64,000 nt of DNA from CAUZIZ01 sp965219005 (lineage in GTDB: Bacteria > Acidobacteriota > UBA6911 > RPQK01 > JAJDTT01), in the NCBI GenBank assembly GCA_965219005.1, contig CBDCMS010000004.1:868001-932000 (forward strand). The letters run 5' to 3'. The notes under the pieces were generated by a model. The model saw only the letters and a list, made by a program, of their open reading frames with translations, was not told the origin of the DNA and made no database searches. Below are positions 41,932-49,163 of this stretch, one piece after another. Position 1 is the stretch's first letter. Each line of letters opens with the position of its first letter. The translations under genes were made by a program, and so were the position numbers.

Positions 41932-43287
41932 ATGAATCGGATTTTTTTATTCTCTGCACTGATGATGCTGGTTGGGTTGCCTCTCGGCGCACAAGATCAA
42001 AAGGAACTGCGCTCGAGGGTCGAAACTCTGGAGCAAGAGGTTGCCGATCTGAAGCGTCTGCTCCTACAGGTGATGGAGAAAGACACCGAGCCGGTACCAA
42101 TTGAGCGGGCGGTAGAGACACCTGAGAGCAAGCGAGAGACCACCCCTGGACCGGACCCGTCTACCTTTCGCGCCTACTGGAAAGAAGGGATTCGAATGGA
42201 TTCGGTCGACAAAAGCGTCAAGCTCAAGTTGGGGGGCCGAATCATGAACGACTGGGTCGGGTTTTCCGCCGATCGGTCCGTAAACGAAAACTTCAGCACG
42301 GTGGGGGGAACCGAGTTTCGCACTGCTCGACTCTATATGTCGGGAACCCTCCACGATCGTGTCGAATTCAAAGCCCAGTACGATTTCGCCCCCATTGGCA
42401 CAGCTTTCAAGGATGTCTGGATTGGAATCAAGGGAATCCCGGGCCTGGGAAAGTTTCGCGTAGGCCATTTCAAAGAGCCTTTTGGCCTGGAGCTGATGAA
42501 CAGCAGCCGCTACATCACCTTTATGGAGCGGGCCCTGACCAGCTCATTGATGCCCTCCAGGAACACTGGCTTTATGTTCGCCGATCCCCTGGCCGACGAA
42601 CGGATGACCTGGTCCGCTGGGGTTTTCAAGGATGCTCTGGACACCGGCACCGGGCTGGGCTCAGAGAACTATAGCTTGACTGGGAGGATCACTGGTCTGC
42701 CGCTTCATGAGGACGGTGGTAAAAAACTGGTGCATCTGGGACTGGCATACAGCCGCAGGAACCCGATCCTCGATCGACTACGTCTGAGAGCCAGGCCGGA
42801 AACCCATCTGTCCACTCGGTGGATCGACACAGGATCTTTTCCGGCCCGATCTCAGGACCTCCTGGGCCTGGAAGCTGCTCTGGTCCAGGGCCCCTTCTCT
42901 CTGCAAAGCGAATATCTGAACTCGGCGACCGACTCTCCCGGGTTGGGAGACCCCTCGTTCAACAGCTTCTACGTAGCGGGCAGCTTCTTCCTGACCGGAG
43001 AAAACCGACGCTATAAACGGGATGCCGGCACCTTCACCCGGGTCCGCCCCAAGGGCAATCTATTCGGTGGGGAGAAAGGACTGGGAGCCTGGCAGCTCGC
43101 GGCTCGATACTCCCGGCTGGATTTGAACCACGGCAGTATCCTGGGTGGAAAACTGGACAATTTTACCCTCGGGCTCAACTGGTTTCTAAATCCGAACACG
43201 CGCATCATGTTCAACTACGTCCGGGCGAATCGCGAAGATATAGGAGAAGGCAATATCTTCCAGACCCGCTTCCAGGTGGATTTCTGA
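41932..43287 (+). CDS. Phosphate-selective porin (OprO/OprP family)
   Basis: A 451-residue outer-membrane protein. The ATG at 41932 (GAGG upstream) opens a signal peptide (MNRIFLFSALMMLVGLPLGA). Residues 25-45 form a short coiled coil (ELRSRVETLEQEVADLKRLL) as seen at the front of Porin O/P proteins. The barrel follows, rich in Tyr, Arg and Lys, with TEFRTARLYMSGTLHDRVEF and FRVGHFKEPFGLELMNSSRY, and ends in a terminal Phe after QTRFQVD, the usual insertion signal. It lies 25 bases after pstB2, completing an outer-to-inner-membrane phosphate route. Confidence 0.9.
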   Translation: MNRIFLFSALMMLVGLPLGAQDQKELRSRVETLEQEVADLKRLLLQVMEKDTEPVPIERAVETPESKRETTPGPDPSTFRAYWKEGIRMDSVDKSVKLKLGGRIMNDWVGFSADRSVNENFSTVGGTEFRTARLYMSGTLHDRVEFKAQYDFAPIGTAFKDVWIGIKGIPGLGKFRVGHFKEPFGLELMNSSRYITFMERALTSSLMPSRNTGFMFADPLADERMTWSAGVFKDALDTGTGLGSENYSLTGRITGLPLHEDGGKKLVHLGLAYSRRNPILDRLRLRARPETHLSTRWIDTGSFPARSQDLLGLEAALVQGPFSLQSEYLNSATDSPGLGDPSFNSFYVAGSFFLTGENRRYKRDAGTFTRVRPKGNLFGGEKGLGAWQLAARYSRLDLNHGSILGGKLDNFTLGLNWFLNPNTRIMFNYVRANREDIGEGNIFQTRFQVDF

Positions 43288-43303
43288 AATCGCACGACCC
43301 TAA

Positions 43304-43478
43304 CCCGCATTTCTCACCGCCGGTCTACTGCGTCGCCGCAATCATCCGCCCTGGCTGCGTTATGCTCGGTAGGCCCCCTCGACGTACTGTACAAGTACGA
43401 CTGCGGAGGCCTCGGTCGCAAGCCTTGCCAGGACGGCGCCTGCGACGACTCGCTACGACAGGCGATGAGAAATGCGGG
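43304..43478. repeat. Palindromic intergenic repeat of 175 bp
   Basis: The ends are a perfect 13-bp inverted repeat, CCCGCATTTCTCA (43304-43316) and TGAGAAATGCGGG (43466-43478). Internal GC-rich arms and a central CGTACTGTACAAGTACG pseudo-palindrome allow one long fold. It lies between the porin and the broken glycosyltransferase gene and fills most of the 252-base gap. It resembles a widely dispersed repeat seen in many bacterial genomes. Confidence 0.72.
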
Positions 43479-43539
43479 CTAGAGACCCTGGCATTGCCAT
43501 CTAGGACCACTTGGGTTAGCTTTCCTCGGGGCATCGCAA

Positions 43540-43933
43540 GTGGACACTCGACATCGTCACGAACTTTCGGTCGTCATCCCGGCCTACAACGAAGAGGAGG
43601 GCATTGCCCGGGTCCTGTCCCAGTGGACCAACCAACTGGACCAGCTCTCGATCGATTATGAGTTGCTCGTCTACGACGACGGTTCCAGCGACCAGACTGG
43701 CACTATCCTGGAGAAGTTGGCGGGGACTAACGCCAGACTGCGGGTTACCCGGCACTCCAATCGAGGACACGGACCCACCATCCTCAAGGCCTACCATGAG
43801 GCCGCGGGGGAATGGGTACTTCAAATCGATGGGGATGGTGAGATCCCAGCCGACCAGTTCTCCAGGCTCTGGGAGAAGCGGGGGGCGTTCGACTTCCTGT
43901 TAGGCTATCGACACGGTCGAGAGTCCGCTCTAG
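43540..43933 (+). pseudogene. Glycosyltransferase family 2, N-terminal part (split by IS1182)
   Basis: The gene starts at GTG 43540. The 131 codons before the IS encode a GT2 domain: ELSVVIPAYNEEEGIARVLS, the DDGSSDQT nucleotide-binding loop and LQIDGDGEIPADQ with the DxD-like motif. The CTAG at 43930-43933 is the target duplication. Joining this part to 45508 gives GAG TCC GCT CTA GCG CGA, an unbroken frame. The protein is of the polyprenyl-phosphate mannosyltransferase (DPM1) type. The mutation is therefore recent. Confidence 0.88.
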
Positions 43934-45503
43934 CAGCCTGTCGGACTTTCGAGGTCACACCGAACGGGCATCATTAGTGTATGGCGAATCGATTTAGAAC
44001 AGTAGATCGAGAGACTCCTTATCTGTTTCCTCCTTCGGTGCAGGAATGGCTGCCGGAGACGCATCTGGCTCGCTTCGTGGTGGAGGTGGTGAGCAAGCTG
44101 GAGTTGAGGAAGTTGGAGGATTCCTACACGAAACGGGGATCGGAAGGATACCATCCGGCGGTGATGCTGGCGTTGTTGTTTTACGGGTATGCGACGGGGG
44201 TGTTTTCGAGTCGGAAGTTGGAGCAAGCCACCTACGATTCGGTGGCGTTTCGCTACCTCGCCGGCAACACGCATCCGGATCACGACACCATAGCCCATTT
44301 CCGAAAGCGGTTTTTGGAAGAGCTGAAGCCGCTGTTTGTGGAGATCTTGCTGCTGGCCCAGGCGATGGGATTTCTGAAGTTGGGCCGAGTGAGTTTGGAT
44401 GGCACGAAGGTCAAAGCCAATGCCTCCAAGCACAGTGCGTTGAGCTGGGGGCACATCCAGAAACTGGAAGCGCGGCTGCGAGAAGAAGTGGACGAGTTGA
44501 TGCAGCTGGCCGAGGAAGCGGATGGACGAGAAGAAACGGAAGGGATGGACATCCCGGCCGAGCTGGCGCGGCGGGAAGCACGGTTGAAAGCGATCGATCA
44601 AGCGAAGCAGAAGCTGGTCGAGCGGGCGGCCGAGCGGCAGGCGGCCGAGCACGCCGAATATGAAGGGAAGGTGGCCAAGCGGCAAGCCCAGAGGAAAAGG
44701 GGAAACAAACCGAAGGGTCGCGAACCCAAACCGCCCCGAGGAGGAATCCGAGACCAGGATCAGATCAATCTGACGGATGAAGATTCTCGGATCATGCCGG
44801 TCTCGGGCGGGGGATTTGAGCAATGCTACAACGCTCAGGCCCTGGTGGATAACGACAGTCTGTTGATTGTGGCCGTTCATGTCACGCCAAACGCCAATGA
44901 CAAGAAAGAACTGAAACCGGCCCTGGCGGCGCTGCACGCATTGCCGGAGTCGTTGGGTCGGCCCCAGGAGCTGCTGGCCGACAACGGCTACTTCAGTGGT
45001 GCCAACGTGGAGCTTTGTAGCGAGCATGCGGTCCTTCCCTATATTGCGGTCGAGCGGGAAGCCCACCACTTGCCGCCGAACGAACGCTGGAAAGAACCGG
45101 AGCCACCCGGGGAAGACGCCGATGCGGTGGAGCAGATGAGATACCGGTTGAAGACCCCGGCGGGTCGAGCCATCTACGGGCAACGCAAAGCTGTCCCCGA
45201 GCCCGTCTTTGGGATCATCAAATCGGTGATGGGCTTTGCGCAGTTCTCTCTCCGAGGAGCGGAGGCGGCAGACGGGGAGTGGACTCTGGCCAGCATCGCC
45301 TGGAATCTGAAAAGAATGTACAACCTCGCCTGCCGCCAGCCGAAGCTGGCCCGTGCCACCCTCTGAAGAGGTGGGCCAGGTCGTTTCAGCGGCCAAATCA
45401 CCGCCGCAGATCAGACGATTCATCGATTTCGTGCTTGGTCGTGCAAGACTTTGGATCAAACGTCAAATTTCAGAAGTGCCTGTGAGTCAAGTCCGACAGG
45501 CTG
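43934..45503 (+). mobile_element. IS1182-type insertion sequence (IS5 superfamily), copy B
   Basis: A 1570-bp element identical as far as I can see to that at 12761-14330, with the same CAGCCTGTCGGACTT inverted ends and a CTAG duplication (43930-43933 and 45504-45507). It interrupts a GT2 glycosyltransferase gene in the same orientation. Confidence 0.95.
43981..45366 (+). CDS. IS1182-type transposase
   Basis: A 461-residue transposase with the same sequence as the one encoded at 12808-14193, including the YLFPPSVQEW opening, the SLDGTKVKANASKHS catalytic strand and the LLADNGYFSG strand. Identity of the two copies over the full element implies transposition within the recent history of this genome. 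Confidence 0.95.
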   Translation: MANRFRTVDRETPYLFPPSVQEWLPETHLARFVVEVVSKLELRKLEDSYTKRGSEGYHPAVMLALLFYGYATGVFSSRKLEQATYDSVAFRYLAGNTHPDHDTIAHFRKRFLEELKPLFVEILLLAQAMGFLKLGRVSLDGTKVKANASKHSALSWGHIQKLEARLREEVDELMQLAEEADGREETEGMDIPAELARREARLKAIDQAKQKLVERAAERQAAEHAEYEGKVAKRQAQRKRGNKPKGREPKPPRGGIRDQDQINLTDEDSRIMPVSGGGFEQCYNAQALVDNDSLLIVAVHVTPNANDKKELKPALAALHALPESLGRPQELLADNGYFSGANVELCSEHAVLPYIAVEREAHHLPPNERWKEPEPPGEDADAVEQMRYRLKTPAGRAIYGQRKAVPEPVFGIIKSVMGFAQFSLRGAEAADGEWTLASIAWNLKRMYNLACRQPKLARATL

Positions 45504-45848
45504 CTAGCGCGACAGCTCATCACGAAATGCTCTCGACTCACCGTGGCTCTACTGTTCGGCCGCTCGGTCGGGGACGTCAATACTCCGTTTCGTCTGATGC
45601 GTAACCAATCACTGAAACCCCTCCTCGTCCACCTTCCAAGCAATACCTTCGCCCCCAATGTGATCCTCTCAGGCTTAGCGGGTAGAGCCGGACTCCGGAT
45701 TCACGAAGAACCGGTGACCCACCAGGGACGGGTAGCTGCCGGCGCGACCCTCCTGGTGAAATGGACCCTGCTGAAAGCCGCTCTCGACAGCTTCGTTCAG
45801 ACAGTAGCCGTGGCATACAAGTCGCGGCTGGCGATCAGGACGAAATGA
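45504..45848 (+). pseudogene. Glycosyltransferase family 2, C-terminal part
   Basis: The 3-prime remainder of the split GT2 gene: ARQLITKCSRLTVALLFGRS, then DVNTPFRLMR (a GT2-typical acceptor-side motif), HEEPVTHQGRVAAG, and a basic C-terminus ending at TGA 45846-45848. The stop overlaps the ATG of the following FAD-enzyme gene (ATGA), showing that the intact gene headed a translationally coupled operon with the next two genes. Confidence 0.88.
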
Positions 45849-47242
45849 AGGATCCGGGACGGATCGTGATCCTGGGGGCTGGACCAACTGGCTTGGGCGC
45901 CGCCTATCGACTGCAAGCGCTGGGACTAGACGACTTCGTGCTGTTGGAGGGCCGTGAGACACCGGGAGGCCTCGCTTCCAGCTACCTGGATGAACGGGGC
46001 TTTACCTGGGATGTGGGAGGACATGTTCAGTTCAGCCACTACAAGTACTACGATTCGGTTCTGGATCGAGCTCTGGGAAAAGATTGGCTGTTCCACGAGC
46101 GGGAATCCTGGGTCTGGATGCGAGAGCGATTCATCCCCTATCCCTTCCAGAACAACATCCATCGCTTGGACACCGATGATCGGCTGCGAGCCTGGAAGGG
46201 GCTGGAACAGGCAAGCAAACTCAGGAGTCGTGCCACACCCGAGAATTTCCAGCAGTGGATCTACTCAACCTTCGGCGAGGGAATCGCGGAGATCTTCATG
46301 GTCCCTTACAACCTGAAGGTGTGGGGATATCCGCTGGAGTCAATCTCGATTGGCTGGATGGGGGAACGGGTTGCAGTCCCTGATCTGGAGCGGATTCGGC
46401 AGAACCTGGAGGTAAGCCGAGACGACGTCGCCTGGGGACCCAATAGCCAGTTCCGCTTTCCTCTTCGGGGAGGAACCGGGGCCATCTGGGGTGGGGTCAC
46501 CAAGCTGTTGCTGCCCGAACGGCTCCGCTTCGGATGCAGAGTGACCGAGATTGATACCACCCAGAAGAAGATCAAACTCCACTCCGGGGAACGTCTGCGG
46601 TTCGATACCCTGATCAGCTCCCTTCCTCTGGACGACCTATGCCGCAGATGCACCGATCTGAGCCCATCGGCAGCTCAGGCGGCCTCCTCTTTGGTATTCA
46701 GCAGCTGCAACATACTGGGGATTGGACTCAAAGGAGGTAAACCTGAAACCCTGGCGAAGAAGTGCTGGATGTACTTCCCAGAAGGCAACAGCCCCTACTA
46801 CCGCGTCACTGTCTTTTCCAACTACTCTCCCAACAACGTACCTGAGGGAGAGGAACATTGGTCACTGATGGCCGAGGTGTGTGAGTCCCCTGCCAAGCCT
46901 GTAGATCAATCCAGACTCGAAAGCTGGACGCTGGAAGCAATGAGAGCTGACGGCCTCATTTCCCAGGACGCAGAGGTGATCTCCTTCTGGCACAGACGGG
47001 AGGAGCGTGGCTATCCTACGCCCTTCCTGGAGAGGGACAAGGTGCTGGCCACCATCCGCCCCGAGCTGGAGAAGCGACGCATCTTCTCCCGTGGGCGCTT
47101 CGGAGCCTGGAAATACGAGGTCTCCAACCAGGACCATTCCTTCATGCAGGGAGTCGAAGCGGTGAATCGAGTCCTCGACATGGGGGAGGAATTCACGATT
47201 GACCGGCCCGATTACGCCAATAGTGGTGCATTTCTAAAGTAG
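45845..47242 (+). CDS. FAD-dependent amine-oxidase-like flavoprotein (sugar mutase/desaturase type)
   Basis: A 465-residue flavoprotein. The ATG at 45845 overlaps the GT2 stop. The FAD-binding Rossmann motif is IVILGAGPTGLGAAYRLQAL, with the following acidic EGRETPGGLASS (GG motif). The C-terminal HSFMQGVEAVNRVLDMGEEF is the usual FAD-closing segment. In glycan clusters such proteins resemble UDP-galactopyranose mutases and protoporphyrinogen-oxidase-like enzymes. Together with the GT2 and the downstream epimerase it suggests modification of a nucleotide sugar or lipid-linked sugar. The exact reaction is unknown. Confidence 0.82.
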   Translation: MKDPGRIVILGAGPTGLGAAYRLQALGLDDFVLLEGRETPGGLASSYLDERGFTWDVGGHVQFSHYKYYDSVLDRALGKDWLFHERESWVWMRERFIPYPFQNNIHRLDTDDRLRAWKGLEQASKLRSRATPENFQQWIYSTFGEGIAEIFMVPYNLKVWGYPLESISIGWMGERVAVPDLERIRQNLEVSRDDVAWGPNSQFRFPLRGGTGAIWGGVTKLLLPERLRFGCRVTEIDTTQKKIKLHSGERLRFDTLISSLPLDDLCRRCTDLSPSAAQAASSLVFSSCNILGIGLKGGKPETLAKKCWMYFPEGNSPYYRVTVFSNYSPNNVPEGEEHWSLMAEVCESPAKPVDQSRLESWTLEAMRADGLISQDAEVISFWHRREERGYPTPFLERDKVLATIRPELEKRRIFSRGRFGAWKYEVSNQDHSFMQGVEAVNRVLDMGEEFTIDRPDYANSGAFLK

Positions 47243-47281
47243 GGAAATCACACCTTATCAGGTGAAGCAGGTGAGCAAAAC

Positions 47282-48334
47282 ATGGCACCAGGAAGATCAG
47301 CCGATATACCTCCCACGCCCCAGACGGTAGCCGAACTGGAGGAGCACCTGAGCACACCCAGCGCCCAGGCGGTGGCTGCGATGGGCCGCCTCTCGGGCGA
47401 TATCATCCTGTTGGGCGTGGGGGGAAAGATGGGTCCTACGCTGGCACAAATGGCGAAGCGGGCCTCGCAGGGGGCGGGCGTCGATCGGCGCGTGGTCGGA
47501 GTTTCACGCTTCTCCGAGCTGGGTGTTCGGCAGCGGCTGGAAGATCACGGAGTAGAGACCATTGCCGGAGATCTGCTTGACGAAGATTTTGTCGGGTCGT
47601 TGCCCCAGGTTGCGAACGTGGTCTATATGACAGGTTTTAAGTTCGGAGCGAGCGCGGATCCGTCGATGACCTGGGCCATGCATTGTCATCTGCCAAGCCT
47701 CGTCTGTCGGCAGTACCGAGACAGCCGTATCGTCGCCTTTTCAACCGGTAACATCTATGGAATGGTAGCCAACGACGGTGGAGGATCGATCGAGGCTGAC
47801 GTTCCTGATCCGGTTGGGGAGTATGCCATGGCTACCCTGGGCCGGGAGCGGATCTTCCAATACTTCAGCCGTTCCCTTCCGCTTCCGACTGCGTTACTTC
47901 GGCTGAACTACGCCACCGAACTCCGCTATGGTGTTTTAGTAGATCTGGCACAGCAGATCTGGGCCGAGCAGCCAATCGATCTCAGGATGGGCCATGTAAA
48001 CGTAATCTGGCAAACGGACGCCAACGCCATGGCACTATCGGCGCTGGAACAAACCGCTACGCCGCCCTTTGTCGTGAACATCGCGGGCGAGGAAATCCTC
48101 TCCGTCCGACGTACGGCACAGGAGTTGGGACGACTGTTGGACAAACCCGTCCATCTCACCGGAAGTGAAGCGCCCGATGCCCTGCTGAGCAACGGTGAGA
48201 ATGGACATCGAGTGCTGGGCAAACCGCAAACCGGATCGGCTCAGATGGTGCGCTGGACTGCCGACTGGGTCCGCCGCGGCGGCGAAACGTTGGGAAAACC
48301 GACCAAGTTCCAGAACCGCGAGGGGAAGTTCTAA
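47282..48334 (+). CDS. NAD-dependent epimerase/dehydratase family protein
   Basis: A 350-residue extended short-chain dehydrogenase. The dinucleotide motif is LLGVGGKMGPTLAQMA (GxxGxxG). FSTGNIYGMV holds the catalytic Ser/Thr region, and YAMATLGRERIFQYFS has the catalytic Tyr but Thr where the YxxxK lysine is normally found, so activity may be altered. The C-terminal domain (VHLTGSEAPDALLSNGENGH) is family-typical. It follows the FAD enzyme by 39 bases on the same strand. A role in nucleotide-sugar or glycan metabolism is inferred from context. Confidence 0.85.
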   Translation: MAPGRSADIPPTPQTVAELEEHLSTPSAQAVAAMGRLSGDIILLGVGGKMGPTLAQMAKRASQGAGVDRRVVGVSRFSELGVRQRLEDHGVETIAGDLLDEDFVGSLPQVANVVYMTGFKFGASADPSMTWAMHCHLPSLVCRQYRDSRIVAFSTGNIYGMVANDGGGSIEADVPDPVGEYAMATLGRERIFQYFSRSLPLPTALLRLNYATELRYGVLVDLAQQIWAEQPIDLRMGHVNVIWQTDANAMALSALEQTATPPFVVNIAGEEILSVRRTAQELGRLLDKPVHLTGSEAPDALLSNGENGHRVLGKPQTGSAQMVRWTADWVRRGGETLGKPTKFQNREGKF

Positions 48335-48600
48335 GCTGAAACTTGATTCACAGGTTGGGATGAAAAAAGGACGTAAACCATTGCTCTAGAGTTGGATCCG
48401 GCCTTCTCCAAGCGATTGTCTGAAAACCGTGGCGGTGGCCTCCGGGCCGCCGTTCTTCGAGCCAAAGGCTCGAAGGAAAGAGGCGGCTCCGAGGCCACCG
48501 CCACGTCCCTCGACCGAAGTTTCTTTCCTGTACGATCCGGCGCAGCCGGTGGCGGGGCTAACCTGAAACTTCATTTAGCAAGTCCGCAGCGAAACAGGAT
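48335..48600. repeat. Compound intergenic repeat with long hairpin (48429-48504)
   Basis: The region opens with TAAGCTGAAACTTGATT at the epimerase stop and closes with TAACCTGAAACTTCATTT (48560-48577). Inside is a 76-base hairpin: GTGGCGGTGGCCTC pairs with GAGGCCACCGCCAC, then GCCGCC/GGCGGC, with inner TTCGAGCC/GGCTCGAA. GAAGTTTCTTTC and a small CCGGCGCAGCCGG hairpin follow. The same modules occur at 34957-35163 with 36166-36230, and at 52080-53320. The hairpin is the sister of 22828-22904. The following stretch to 48767 shows no gene. Confidence 0.72.
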
Positions 48601-48767
48601 CTAGCCCATTGATTTAGTGATGGATTAGGCGTGTTAAAGACACGTCTTTACGCCGCAGGTGTAGGCGATCACTCCTTTAGTCTGGCAGGGTTTCCTCCTG
48701 CTTGATCCAGCACTGGTCAACGGTATAATCCAACCATGAGCTCCGTCGACCCTTCAAAGGTCTGCAG

Positions 48768-49133
48768 GTGACCGAACGCCAGCTCCCCTCCTGTCCCAGT
48801 TCTCCGAATTGCGTTTCTAGCCAGGCCGATAACCCGGCTCAGCGGATCCAACCCCTCCCCGTAAAGGCGGATGTCTCAGGGACGCTACCGGCTCTGCGGC
48901 GCATCATCGAAAAGCTACCTGGTGCACGCGTGGTGAAAACCGAGCCGGACTACTTCCGGGCCGAGTTCACCAGCCCAATCCTTCGCTTTGTCGACGATGT
49001 CGAGTTCCTTCTTGATCCAAAAGCGCAGATCGTGCAGGTGCGCTCAGCTTCACGTACTGGCTACTGGGACTTCGGTGCCAATCGCAAGCGGGTTGAGCAG
49101 ATCCGACAAGCCTATTTGAGTGATAGGGATTAG
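48768..49133 (+). CDS. DUF1499 domain protein
   Basis: A 121-residue protein starting at GTG 48768. The DUF1499 signatures are the N-terminal CPSSPNCVSSQA (two conserved Cys), IQPLPV, and the central RVVKTEPDYFRAEFTSPILRF and FVDDVEFLLDP, ending VRSASRTGYWDFGANRKRVE. The family is small, single-domain and of unknown function. It converges on the long PHP-domain gene; a perfect 8-bp hairpin (CCAGGTCG/CGACCTGG, 49141-49163) lies between the two stops and may serve both. Confidence 0.85.
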   Translation: MTERQLPSCPSSPNCVSSQADNPAQRIQPLPVKADVSGTLPALRRIIEKLPGARVVKTEPDYFRAEFTSPILRFVDDVEFLLDPKAQIVQVRSASRTGYWDFGANRKRVEQIRQAYLSDRD

Positions 49134-49163
49134 CCTGGATCCAGGTCGGCTTCGGCGACCTGG

